The notes under the pieces: generated by a model
What the model was told of the DNA's origin: nothing
The model's input: the letters and a program-made list of their open reading frames with translations, nothing else
Database searches by the model: none
Program-made: the position numbers and the translations under genes
Shown: piece by piece, positions 1 to 7,227 of the stretch
Layout of the letters: the number at the start of each line of letters is the position of its first letter
Position numbering within the stretch: the first letter of the stretch is position 1
Assembly (NCBI GenBank): GCA_947584105.1
Contig: CANPWK010000030.1
Location: 1-10,553, forward strand
Origin: an uncultured Bacilli bacterium
GTDB taxonomy: Bacteria; Bacillota_I; Bacilli_A; RF39; UBA660
Direction: 5' to 3'
Length of the DNA stretch: 10,553 nt

Positions 1-327
1 GGTGGTTTAGCCTTTTTAGCACACACATTTGCTTATTCATCTAATATATCAAGTGATTTATTAAATATAATAAATAATTATGAATTAGATGGCTTGGAAT
101 GCTTTTATACTACTTTTACTGATGATCAAACAAATTATTTAATTCATGTATGTAAAGAAAAAAATATGTATATGAGTGGTGGAAGTGATTTTCATGGTTC
201 GAGAAAAAAGAATCACAATTTAGGAACTGGGCAAGGAAATCTACATATAGATGAAAATGAAGTAAGTGATTGGATTACAAATTATATTCCTAATTTTATC
301 CAAAATAAATCCTTTACTAAAAAATAA
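1..327 (+). CDS. PHP-domain phosphoesterase, C-terminal part (5' end outside window)
   Basis: The frame is open from base 1 to the TAA at 325-327, so this is the last 108 residues of a gene that begins before the window. The visible part has two hallmarks of the PHP (polymerase and histidinol phosphatase) fold. One is a strand ending in a metal-ligand His, GGLAFLAHTF (residues 1-10 of the fragment). The other is GGSDFHG near residue 60, whose Asp and His are classic metal ligands. The spacing and the phrase ELDGLECFY between them match the TrpH/YciV group (COG0613), whose members hydrolyse phosphoester bonds in small nucleotides or RNA 5' ends. That substrate is family knowledge and is not shown here. 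A TTG at 94 could be mistaken for a start, but the homologous motif lies upstream of it, so it is internal. No strong terminator follows the gene. Confidence 0.82.
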   Translation, partial: GGLAFLAHTFAYSSNISSDLLNIINNYELDGLECFYTTFTDDQTNYLIHVCKEKNMYMSGGSDFHGSRKKNHNLGTGQGNLHIDENEVSDWITNYIPNFIQNKSFTKK

Positions 328-346
328 CAGTTGTCGTAATTCTTCC
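325..346 (+). repeat. Copy A of an imperfect 22-base direct repeat flanking the Mur ligase locus
   Basis: This stretch matches 2011-2032 at 19 of 22 positions, including the 10-base exact core AGTTGTCGTA. It starts at the stop codon of the PHP gene. Read in the frame beginning at 326 it would encode NSCRNSSF, close to NSCRTSY, the end of the amidotransferase remnant at the other copy. A match of this length can arise by chance in AT-rich DNA. The placement at both edges of the ligase locus is what makes it notable. Confidence 0.4.
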
Positions 347-440
347 TTTATGACACCAAATAGATATAAACTCGTACTATTTTAGATTAAGATAAATAAA
401 AGCTAGTAAATGTTTATTTCAAATAAAATTTATTATGTCC

Positions 441-454
441 TTTCATATATGAAA
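441..454. other. Perfect 14-base palindrome just upstream of the Mur ligase
   Basis: TTTCATATATGAAA is an exact palindrome ending just ahead of the GAGGT ribosome binding site (456-460) and 14 bases before the ATG at 469. It could be an operator or a small mRNA hairpin affecting initiation. The rest of the gap 328-440 shows no strong terminator or convincing promoter, only weak AT-rich inverted repeats such as 394-400 with 413-419. The functional role is inference. Confidence 0.3.
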
Positions 455-468
455 TGAGGTAGTTTTTT

Positions 469-1872
469 ATGAAAAATTTAAAGACTTTGTTTAATAGCAA
501 TTTAGATTTAGAAATTAATAATGTTAAAATTAATTCGAAAGATGTAAAAAAAGGGGATTTATTTATATGTCGTAAAGGTATTAATAGTGATGGACATGAT
601 TTTATTTCTGATGCTATCCAACATGGTGCTATTGCTATTATTGTTGATAGAAATGTTGATTTTTCTTTACCTAAAATACTAGTAAATAATGTTAATGAGG
701 TAATACCTGATATCATGGATTGGTATTATGGTAATCCAAATGAGAAAATTAAAAATATAATAGGTGTTACAGGGACAAATGGAAAGACAACAGTATGTAA
801 TTTAATAAATGTACTGTTAAATTATAAATCTAGTTGTGGTTGTATTGGTACTAATGGAATTCATTGTAAAAATTATGATTTATATCAATATGACTTTCCT
901 AATACAACAGTTGCAATTGATAAATTATATAATTCTATTAATATGTTAAAAAAAGAAAATCTAGAAAATTTGGTTATTGAATCATCTAGTTATGGCTTGC
1001 AGCAAAACAGACTTGGTAATATTATGTTTGATATAGGTCTAGTTACAAACATTTCCGAGGCTCATATGGGTGAGCATAGCGACATGCAAGATTATATTTC
1101 TTCAAAATTGAAGATGATTGATAAAATCAAAAAAAATGGATATTTAATATTAAACAAGGATGATATTAGCTATGAAATTTTTAAAAATAAATGTAATAAA
1201 AAAATATTGAGTTTTGGTAGAAATAAAGATGCAAATTTATATTTTAAAGATGTTGAAGAAAGATTAACAGGTACAGATTTTGTTATAGTATATAAAAATA
1301 AAGAGTATACTGTCAAAACAAAAATGTTAGGATTAAATGGAGTTTATAACATTTGTGCTGCTTTCCTTATATGTTTAACAATCGGAATGGATATAAATGA
1401 CTGTATATATGCTGTAAAAGATTTCTATATGCCTGGGAAGATGGAAAATTATAAGAATGTTATTATCGATTATCCTGCTACAAAAGAGTCATTGAAAAAA
1501 GATTTGGAATTTTTAGTTAGAAATAAGAAAAAGAAAATTATTGCAGTAATTAGTCGTAATGATGATATAAGAATAAAAGAATATGCATATTTTGGTGATA
1601 TTTCAACTAAATTTTGTGACTATGTTATATTTACTACTGATAGAAATAAAACTAATAGTTCTCTTGCTATTACTGATATGACGAAAGAACTAAAATCAAA
1701 CAATTATGAAATAATCTATGATAGAAAAAAAGCTATTGAAAAAGCCCTTTCACTAAAAAAAGATAACGATATTGTTTATTTAACAGGTGGTGAATATTAT
1801 AGTAGAAAAAAGAAGGTTGATTATGTTAATCCATATGAAATAATTGATAAATTTAGTGATAAAAGGATATAA
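469..1872 (+). CDS. MurE-like Mur ligase (divergent UDP-MurNAc-tripeptide synthetase)
   Basis: This is a 467-residue cytoplasmic amino acid ligase of the Mur family; MurE adds the third residue of the peptidoglycan stem peptide using ATP. The N-terminal domain (about 20-60) has the MurE-type pattern INSKDVKKGDLF followed by GxxxDGHDF. The ATP P-loop GVTGTNGKTT is at 99-108, with TGTNGK as in MurE, not TGSNGK as in MurF. ESSSYGLQQNRL (171-182) replaces the usual ExSSHAL. TNISEAHMGEH (193-203) is followed by SSKLK, with K213 at the position of the carbamylated Lys. MPGKMENY (321-328) and IDYPATKESL (333-342) open the C-terminal domain. Several MurE landmarks differ: the DNPR motif that reads meso-diaminopimelate is replaced by DRNK near 391-394, and the GKGHE near the end is replaced by TGGEYY (439-444). 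Lysine or another amino acid is therefore more likely than DAP, or this is a MurE paralogue with another substrate. GAGGT at 456-460 supports the ATG start. The length is normal for the family. Confidence 0.85.
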   Translation: MKNLKTLFNSNLDLEINNVKINSKDVKKGDLFICRKGINSDGHDFISDAIQHGAIAIIVDRNVDFSLPKILVNNVNEVIPDIMDWYYGNPNEKIKNIIGVTGTNGKTTVCNLINVLLNYKSSCGCIGTNGIHCKNYDLYQYDFPNTTVAIDKLYNSINMLKKENLENLVIESSSYGLQQNRLGNIMFDIGLVTNISEAHMGEHSDMQDYISSKLKMIDKIKKNGYLILNKDDISYEIFKNKCNKKILSFGRNKDANLYFKDVEERLTGTDFVIVYKNKEYTVKTKMLGLNGVYNICAAFLICLTIGMDINDCIYAVKDFYMPGKMENYKNVIIDYPATKESLKKDLEFLVRNKKKKIIAVISRNDDIRIKEYAYFGDISTKFCDYVIFTTDRNKTNSSLAITDMTKELKSNNYEIIYDRKKAIEKALSLKKDNDIVYLTGGEYYSRKKKVDYVNPYEIIDKFSDKRI

Positions 1873-2035
1873 TATTAGTGCTATTTGCCCATTAGATAAT
1901 TCTGTCGAAGCAATTGAATTTCCTGATAAAAAGTTTATCGTTGGCATTAAATGGCATCCAGAATTAATTAAAAATGAAGAAAGTATGAGAAAAATATTTG
2001 AAGAATTTGTTAATAGTTGTCGTACTTCTTACTAA
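1844..2035 (+). pseudogene. C-terminal remnant of a class-I glutamine amidotransferase / peptidase C26
   Basis: From about 1859 the frame reads KGYNISAICPLDNSVEAIEF, then PDKKFIVGIKWHPE and a short helical tail, ending at TAA 2033-2035. This matches the last third of gamma-glutamyl-gamma-aminobutyrate hydrolase (PuuD-type) proteins. There, KVSAxxxDGVIEAIE is followed by FxxGVQWHPE, which carries the His and Glu of the catalytic triad. About 55 recognisable residues remain of a family that usually has about 240. The nucleophile Cys domain is absent, since the sequence upstream is the Mur ligase in another frame. TAA at 1841-1843 blocks this frame before the TTG at 1844, and no ribosome binding site precedes either TTG 1844 or GTG 1856. 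It is therefore best read as a truncated gene. The Mur ligase stop lies inside the overlap, so a deletion or insertion has joined the two. A short expressed protein cannot be excluded. Confidence 0.75.
2011..2032 (+). repeat. Copy B of the imperfect 22-base direct repeat
   Basis: This partner of 325-346 has 19 of 22 bases identical and the shared core AGTTGTCGTA. It covers the last codons of the amidotransferase remnant (NSCRTSY) up to just before its stop. With copy A it brackets the Mur ligase and the remnant, at an offset of 1686 bases. Confidence 0.4.
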
Positions 2036-2123
2036 AATAACCAATTGATTGTTGTTTAAACCTTTTTGATATTTAATATAAAAATATATATTTATAAATT
2101 TATAAAAAAATAAAGATAATTTA

Positions 2124-2166
2124 AAAACTACTTATCCAATTAAAATCGGTGAGTAGTTTTATTTTG
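2124..2166 (+). terminator. Rho-independent terminator after the Mur ligase / amidotransferase remnant
   Basis: A 13-base-pair stem (2124-2136 with 2148-2160, including two G-T pairs) encloses an 11-base loop and is followed by ATTTTG. An A-run sits on the other side of the stem, so it could also stop minus-strand transcripts. Between 2036 and 2123 I see only AT-rich DNA with a perfect 16-base palindrome at 2091-2106, and no gene. Confidence 0.8.
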
Positions 2167-2170
2167 TCAA

Positions 2171-2201
2171 TAAAAACCCAAGCATATTCTAATATGCTTG
2201 G
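2171..2201 (-). terminator. Rho-independent terminator for the ABC transporter gene
   Basis: CCAAGCATATT (2178-2188) pairs perfectly with AATATGCTTGG (2191-2201) across a 2-base loop. On the minus strand the stem is followed by G and then a T-run (2176-2172). It begins 9 bases after the stop codon of the gene at 2210. It stands side by side with the plus-strand hairpin at 2124-2160, so the convergent units are insulated from each other. Confidence 0.85.
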
Positions 2202-2209
2202 AGAATTTG

Positions 2210-3805
2210 TTAAATATTTCTTTCTAGCATTATCCTTTTATCAAAATAATAATGCTTATTACATATTTCGGTTAATTTTGGTCTATGGGTAACAATAATA
2301 AAAGTCTTATTTTTTAAATATTTATTTATCATATCATAAATTTTATTTTCAGATAAATTATCTAAATTAGATGTTGGTTCATCTAAAATATAAATTTCTT
2401 TATTTAATAAAATTCCTCTAATAATGTTTAATCTTTGTTTTTGACCAGCCGATAATTTTATTCCTTTTTCCCCAACAAGAGTATCTAACCCTTTTTCTAA
2501 ACTATCTATCCATTCTGATAAACCTGCATCATTTAAATATTCATTTAATGTTTCATTGGAAATTTTCTTTCCTAAACATAAATTTTCTTTAATAGTTAAA
2601 TCAAATAAATCAGAATCTTGGGAAATATAAGCAACATCAGGGGCTTTAGAAGTTGGAGTATTATCTGTTAAATAATTTCTATCATCAATATTATAGAATC
2701 TACAGAATATTGATAGAAAAGTTGATTTGCCTTGCCCTGACTCTCCAACAATGCTAATTTTATCTTTTTTATTTAATGAAAAATTAGGAATTTTAATCGT
2801 GATATTACTTTCATTATTGTATTTAAATTCTATATCTTTAATAGTAATATTGCTCCAATTTCTAATTTTATTCTGGGGTTCTTCTTCAATAATATTTTTT
2901 TCAATTTGATTATTGGCAGATTTAAATTTATTATAGTGAATAAATAAAGATGCAACACCTTTTAATTCAAGATTTAAGCCACTAAACATAGATGAATAAA
3001 AAACTAAATAGCTGAATACATTATCACCATTTTTCATTTTAAAAAATAAACTTATCAATAGAATTATATACATTAAGTAAACCAATCCATTAATGCCGTC
3101 TGATCGCATAGAATTGAAAACATGAGCCTTTTTCATTGGCCTTTTAACAGATTCAAATTTATTTTTCATTGTATTAGTTGCATAATTTAAAGCTTCAAAA
3201 TTTTTAACTATTTTAACATTTTGTAAAAAATCAACTGAAGTTGCATTATACTTGGCATTTTTATCATTATATTCCTCTTGTATTTTAACGTTTGATTTTG
3301 TTATTATAACATTATAAACAACGATAATTATTGTAAAGATTAAACAAATTATAAACATAATATAACTTTGTGTCCATACTTGAATTAGGAATATAGTTAT
3401 TGCAACACCAAAACCATTTATTGTCATCATTATTTCATCTAAAAGAGATACAGTCTCTTCACCTATTATATCTAATTGTTTTTTTAAATAACCAGTATGA
3501 ATATTATTTATTCGTGGAACATTCATATTACATATTCTTCTAAAATATGATATTTGCAAATCTTTTTTACTTGTTTCAAGAAAAGGTTCTGCTTTTGTAT
3601 TCCATAATACATTAAAAAGTATTTCTAACATTTTTACTATTACAGTGAATATAATAAGTAATTTAAATTTTTTAAGACTAAAAGGCAAAGTTAGAAATGT
3701 AGATAATACAACTGGCATAATATATAAGCATATATTCTCCATAAATGCATTTATAAAACACAATGCATATTTTTTCTTATTTAAAACTTTAAATGGATAC
3801 ATCAT
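2210..3805 (-). CDS. ABC exporter half-transporter (fused membrane and ATPase domains)
   Basis: This 531-residue protein has an N-terminal six-helix-type membrane domain (hydrophobic stretches about 14-34, 48-67, 130-145, 148-168, 240-256 and 264-278). A C-terminal nucleotide-binding domain begins near 320. The ATPase motifs are all in order: Walker A GESGQGKST (354-362), Q-loop YISQD with Q396, signature LSAGQKQRL (451-459), Walker B IYILDEP (471-477), and the switch His in IVTHRP (H507). The signature has Ala where LSGGQ is usual, and the following ARA helix is replaced by IIRG. Family members work as dimers and export peptides, lipids or drugs. The single gene suggests a homodimer, since no partner or cargo gene is adjacent. 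AAGGAG lies 7 bases before the chosen ATG (3805-3803). Its substrate cannot be read from the sequence. Confidence 0.92.
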   Translation of the reverse strand: MMYPFKVLNKKKYALCFINAFMENICLYIMPVVLSTFLTLPFSLKKFKLLIIFTVIVKMLEILFNVLWNTKAEPFLETSKKDLQISYFRRICNMNVPRINNIHTGYLKKQLDIIGEETVSLLDEIMMTINGFGVAITIFLIQVWTQSYIMFIICLIFTIIIVVYNVIITKSNVKIQEEYNDKNAKYNATSVDFLQNVKIVKNFEALNYATNTMKNKFESVKRPMKKAHVFNSMRSDGINGLVYLMYIILLISLFFKMKNGDNVFSYLVFYSSMFSGLNLELKGVASLFIHYNKFKSANNQIEKNIIEEEPQNKIRNWSNITIKDIEFKYNNESNITIKIPNFSLNKKDKISIVGESGQGKSTFLSIFCRFYNIDDRNYLTDNTPTSKAPDVAYISQDSDLFDLTIKENLCLGKKISNETLNEYLNDAGLSEWIDSLEKGLDTLVGEKGIKLSAGQKQRLNIIRGILLNKEIYILDEPTSNLDNLSENKIYDMINKYLKNKTFIIVTHRPKLTEICNKHYYFDKRIMLERNI

Positions 3806-3849
3806 ACATAAACTCCTTGTTATATTATTGAAATTTAGGACAAATATTT

Positions 3850-3888
3850 AAAAAACTTATAATCAATTATTAACAAAATTGATTATAA
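3850..3888 (-). terminator. Rho-independent terminator after the uppP / GT-C-like membrane protein unit
   Basis: A perfect 12-base-pair stem (3857-3868 with 3877-3888, loop 3869-3876) is followed on the minus strand by G and six T (3855-3850). It lies 40 bases beyond the stop of the gene at 3929. It also lies upstream of the ABC transporter gene, so that gene needs its own promoter or depends on readthrough. I could not place a convincing promoter in 3806-3856. Confidence 0.75.
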
Positions 3889-3928
3889 TTATAAAATTAA
3901 TTAAAAGATTGTAATATAAATTGACTTA

Positions 3929-5470
3929 TCAGTTGATTTTTTCAAATAAAACAAAATATTTATCTTTATAGATAATCTTATAATTTATATCAAATTTAAG
4001 TGATTTATACATAATAGAATTTTTAGGAACTAAGGCATGAGTAATTTTATATATTTTAAAAATCTTTTTATAATTATCTTTATCCTCTATAGTAAAATAA
4101 TCATATGCAATATCTCTATCCATTTTATTAAATTGTTTAGTATACAAACTAGATCTGGAATCAATAAACACTTTTATATTTCTATATATCAAATAGCTAC
4201 CATAATTATACTCATTATATAATCTCATATGTTTTTTATCCACATTATTGTTGATAAAAGTAGCTGCTTTTACTGGATAAGCTTTTTCATCAACATATTT
4301 TTGTGGCATAATATTATTATAATAATTAAAAAAACTTATTAAGAATATAAATAATATAATAATGGTTGATGTAATTGGTTTTATTATTGAATTTATTAAT
4401 ATATGATAAGTTTTAATAGCATAATTAGAAAAATAGTCTCCAAATAATTTAATTATACTAAAAGATCCAATAATTAAAAATAACGATATATGGCGATTAC
4501 TAAATATAGACATTAATGCAAGGCCAATTAGCATTAATAAATCTTTGATATGAATTCTAATTTTTATAAAAATTAAATATGCAATAACCACACCCAAAGT
4601 CAATAAATAACCTGGATTTTGCCACAAAATGGTAGGTTGATGTTCATTTATATAATTGGTAGTTACCCCTAATGATGTTTTAAAATAATAGGTAAAGTTT
4701 TGGAAATTATTAGGTACAAACAAGCCTATGAAAATAGAAAATATTAATGCAATAATTAATAATTTTATATTAGAATATCTTTTAAATATTATTTTATCAG
4801 TAACTGAATCAGCATGATCTAAACCTAATAATAATTTTCCAGCTTTTTTTGTAATTTTTAATTTGAACAATTTTATATTTATTGATTTTTCTTTATATGA
4901 ACAGATTAAATTAGTAAATAAATATGGCAAAAAGAAAATTATAAACATAGGCCAAACTGCCGCATGAATATTAGAAATTAACCAAGAAATAAAAATTAAA
5001 GCAATGATATCTTTTTTTCTGCCTGTTTTTAGTAACGATTCAATAAAATAAATTTCTAATACAAATAATATATATGATACCAGCTGAGCTCTCGCCGTAA
5101 TAAAAGGTTTAGAGAATGCTAATATTATGATAGTTACTAAACTAGAAACTAATTGATTTTTAGTTAATTTTATATTACAAAAATAAATAGCAAGTCCTAA
5201 AATAAAGCAAAGACAAATAGTTGATATATATATTCCTTTAAATCCCCATAAATAATAGATTAAATAAATAAATAAATTATAAAGCCAATGCTCATACGGA
5301 TAGATAATACTATGGATTGAAAAATGGTCAATCATATCTACTCCATTTTGTAGTATACTTTGGCCAACTTTAATAATATAAAAGGTATCGTTTTGAAAAG
5401 TTTTATTAGTTATGGTAATAGAAACTAAAAGTATTAAAATTACACTTAAAATATTAAATTTTTTACTCAT
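3929..5470 (-). CDS. Polytopic membrane protein resembling GT-C glycosyltransferases
   Basis: This 513-residue protein has about 11-12 hydrophobic helices (for example 7-22, 82-98, 129-146, 154-190, 236-253, 287-303, 309-344, 366-384). A soluble C-terminal domain follows from about 390. The first outer loop carries NDTFYIIKVGQ, then DHFSI and HWLYNLFIY (D28, D48, H61). This pattern of an acidic residue and then H-W-L recurs in GT-C-like membrane proteins that take sugars from lipid carriers. SNIHAA (166-171) and SNRHIS (324-329) look like further conserved loop motifs. The C-terminal part has EYNYGSYLIYR (420-430) and VFIDSR (434-439), typical of the same uncharacterised group. Only 3 bases separate it from the uppP stop. 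There is no ribosome binding site before its ATG, so translation is probably coupled to uppP. A link to undecaprenyl-phosphate sugar transfer is inference. No exact family name can be given. Confidence 0.6.
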   Translation of the reverse strand: MSKKFNILSVILILLVSITITNKTFQNDTFYIIKVGQSILQNGVDMIDHFSIHSIIYPYEHWLYNLFIYLIYYLWGFKGIYISTICLCFILGLAIYFCNIKLTKNQLVSSLVTIIILAFSKPFITARAQLVSYILFVLEIYFIESLLKTGRKKDIIALIFISWLISNIHAAVWPMFIIFFLPYLFTNLICSYKEKSINIKLFKLKITKKAGKLLLGLDHADSVTDKIIFKRYSNIKLLIIALIFSIFIGLFVPNNFQNFTYYFKTSLGVTTNYINEHQPTILWQNPGYLLTLGVVIAYLIFIKIRIHIKDLLMLIGLALMSIFSNRHISLFLIIGSFSIIKLFGDYFSNYAIKTYHILINSIIKPITSTIIILFIFLISFFNYYNNIMPQKYVDEKAYPVKAATFINNNVDKKHMRLYNEYNYGSYLIYRNIKVFIDSRSSLYTKQFNKMDRDIAYDYFTIEDKDNYKKIFKIYKITHALVPKNSIMYKSLKFDINYKIIYKDKYFVLFEKIN

Positions 5471-5473
5471 AAA

Positions 5474-6274
5474 TTAAAGAAAACAAACAACTAATATACC
5501 TACTATAAAACAATAGATTGAAAAGTATATTAATTTTCCTTCATTAACAATTTTTCTAAACCATTTTGTAACTAAAAAAGTAACTATAGCAGCAACTATT
5601 ATTGCAACAACATAATTTAAAAATAATGACGATTTCAAATTTAACTCGCTAATTTCTAATGCCATGGCTGCTATACTCATAGGAATATAAAGCATAAAAG
5701 AATATTTAAATGCTGTATCTCTTTTTAAATTACTAAACATTCCACCAACTATCGTAGAACCACTACGACTAATACCAGGAAATAAGCCTAATATTTGAAA
5801 TATACCAATAGTAATCGCATCTTTCAAATTAATATCCTTATCTAATTTTTTACCTTTAAAATTTCTAATTAAGTATAATAATATTGCTGTTATAATCAAA
5901 GATACCCCTACTATTTTTATATTATCTTCTATTTTAGAAAATAAATTTAATTTACTTACAACTAATCCTGCTAATCCTGCTGGAATACATCCAAAAACTA
6001 TTAACCAACAGTATCTATACTCGTTTTTATATTTTTTATTTTTAGTATTTAAATATTTAAAAAAACCGATAATTAATTGTTTAATATCTTTTCTAAATAA
6101 AATTAATATAGCTATTAAACTACCAAAATTAGTTAAAATTGCAATAGTATCAAAGTCAACTTTTACATCCATTAATGTTTTAAATATCATTAAATGACCA
6201 CTTGATGAAACTGGAATTGTTTCTGTAAAACCTTGAATGAATCCTAAAAATATGTATTTAAATAAATCTAACAT
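5474..6274 (-). CDS. uppP: Undecaprenyl-diphosphatase UppP (BacA family)
   Basis: UppP removes one phosphate from undecaprenyl pyrophosphate at the membrane, regenerating the lipid carrier for peptidoglycan and other surface polymers; extra copies give bacitracin resistance. The protein has the normal length of 266 residues and is mostly hydrophobic. The first signature is QGFTETIPVSSSGHL (14-28), with Q14, E18 and H27 at catalytic positions. The Gln at 14 is the accepted alternative to the Glu found in E. coli. The second signature is PGISRSGST (166-174) with the essential Arg R170. AGGTG (6284-6280) stands 5 bases before the ATG at 6274. It is the first gene of a likely two-gene unit with the membrane protein at 3929-5470. 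The 85-base gap to the divergent gene at 6360 is almost pure A and T; it has TATAAT-like strings on both strands but no clear -35 box. Confidence 0.96.
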   Translation of the reverse strand: MLDLFKYIFLGFIQGFTETIPVSSSGHLMIFKTLMDVKVDFDTIAILTNFGSLIAILILFRKDIKQLIIGFFKYLNTKNKKYKNEYRYCWLIVFGCIPAGLAGLVVSKLNLFSKIEDNIKIVGVSLIITAILLYLIRNFKGKKLDKDINLKDAITIGIFQILGLFPGISRSGSTIVGGMFSNLKRDTAFKYSFMLYIPMSIAAMALEISELNLKSSLFLNYVVAIIVAAIVTFLVTKWFRKIVNEGKLIYFSIYCFIVGILVVCFL

Positions 6275-6359
6275 ATAATCACCTATTTAATTATATAATA
6301 ATTTTTTAAATTAATAAATAAAAATAGTTAAATTTAATAAAATTTAATAAGGTGGTTAA

Positions 6360-6575
6360 ATGACTAGACTATTTTTTTTCTTATTTGGATTTGGTCTTAC
6401 AGTAATTGGATTTGTTTATATAATTAGTTATTTAAACCTTTTAACAATTGGGTATAATTTTTTAGAATATGTCAAATTTATAATTAGACATATAGAATGT
6501 TTAAATGCGTTGTTTGGAATTATTATTATGCTTTTAGCACTATATAAAGGAGATAAAAATGAATTATATATATGA
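6360..6575 (+). CDS. Small two-helix membrane protein, function unknown
   Basis: This 71-residue protein has two hydrophobic segments, about 4-24 (rich in Phe, Leu and Gly) and 49-63, joined by a loop with a charged patch (IIRHIE, 41-46). It ends in a short charged tail. No signal peptide cleavage site or catalytic motif is visible. AAGGTGG lies 5 bases before the ATG. The last 17 bases overlap the start of the next gene, whose AAAGGAG lies inside this one, so the two are very likely translated together. The stop is TGA, the only TGA stop in the window. I do not recognise the family. Confidence 0.75.
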   Translation: MTRLFFFLFGFGLTVIGFVYIISYLNLLTIGYNFLEYVKFIIRHIECLNALFGIIIMLLALYKGDKNELYI

Positions 6576-7185
6576 TATTACAGTTAATTTTAATGATGTC
6601 TATTATGATTTTTTTGAGTGGAGTTCAAATGACTATATTATTCATCTTAGAAAAATCCCTATTTATAAAATCAGTAATAATGACTATCAAAATATTTTAA
6701 ACAATAATATTATGATTAATAATGATATACTTTCAAAAATTAAAAATAAAACTGAAATTTATGGAAAAAACAGTAAAAAGATCACAGCTTGCTTATTTTG
6801 TAATAATGAAAATATTGTAGCTTTAAAGTTTAACGATAATGGCTACTCAGAGCAAATTAGTAGTTTAATTGTAGAAGAAGAATTGGATATTTTAGAATCT
6901 TCTAGCATAAAAGTTACAGAATTTGATTATAAAAACTTAAAATCTAGAAAAATATATTTACAAACTAGAATTGAAAGAAAGAATAAGCATTATATTCAAA
7001 CTCAAATCAACAATTTAAATATTGATAACGATCAAGATAAAATTAAATATTTATATTTTGAATACTTTAATAAATTTAATAGTGACGTTAAAGATGCTTT
7101 GACAAAATTAAAAAAATTAATTGATAAAGAAGGTTTTGATGAAAATTTAAAATATTTTCTTCGTCTATGTAGTCATCAAAAATAA
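6559..7185 (+). CDS. DUF3603-like protein of unknown function
   Basis: This 208-residue soluble protein has no membrane segments. Its start reads YDITVNFNDVYYDFFEWSSN (5-24) and then IHLRKIPIYKI (28-38). From memory this resembles the DUF3603 family of Bacilli, where YDVWVNW is followed by a FxEWxxxD and then a QVPLLKV strand. The resemblance continues loosely with an Asn/Asp-rich helix and a strand ALKFNDNGYS (88-97), corresponding to the DTxGY segment. The C-terminal part (from about 135) is helical and highly charged. The family has no established function. AAAGGAG about 6 bases before the ATG supports the start, which lies within the end of the preceding small membrane protein gene. The family assignment is tentative; that the gene is real is much surer. 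Confidence 0.72.
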   Translation: MNYIYDITVNFNDVYYDFFEWSSNDYIIHLRKIPIYKISNNDYQNILNNNIMINNDILSKIKNKTEIYGKNSKKITACLFCNNENIVALKFNDNGYSEQISSLIVEEELDILESSSIKVTEFDYKNLKSRKIYLQTRIERKNKHYIQTQINNLNIDNDQDKIKYLYFEYFNKFNSDVKDALTKLKKLIDKEGFDENLKYFLRLCSHQK

Positions 7186-7200
7186 TTATATATATAAATC

Positions 7201-7214
7201 TATGATATAATTAT
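7201..7214 (+). promoter_or_regulatory. Extended -10 promoter of the RNA methyltransferase gene
   Basis: TATGATATAATTAT contains a TGnTATAAT extended -10 (TATAAT at 7206-7211). There is no recognisable -35 box at the usual distance, as is common for extended -10 promoters. The same 14 bases recur exactly before the gene at 8506. The -10 lies in the right arm of an 11-base perfect inverted repeat (7181-7191 with 7205-7215). Transcription from it would give a leader of about 10 bases. Confidence 0.55.
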
Positions 7215-7227
7215 TGCAGGTGATTTT

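Noticed and set aside
332..355. Weak hairpin (332-338 with 349-355) after the PHP gene, considered as a terminator
   Set aside because: It has only seven pairs, one of them G-T, a 10-base loop and no T-run after it.
414..716. A 100-residue minus-strand open frame opposite the start of the Mur ligase
   Set aside because: The plus strand here encodes the conserved N-terminal Mur ligase domain. The antisense frame shows no family motifs.
2091..2106. Perfect 16-base palindrome made only of A and T
   Set aside because: It has low complexity in a region that is almost pure A and T. It has no T-run or gene context beyond the real terminator that follows, so it is likely chance.
6573..6575. Possibility of a Mycoplasma-like code with TGA as Trp
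   Set aside because: TGG is used for Trp throughout, no conserved gene contains an in-frame TGA, and TGA ends the 71-residue gene where the next gene starts.
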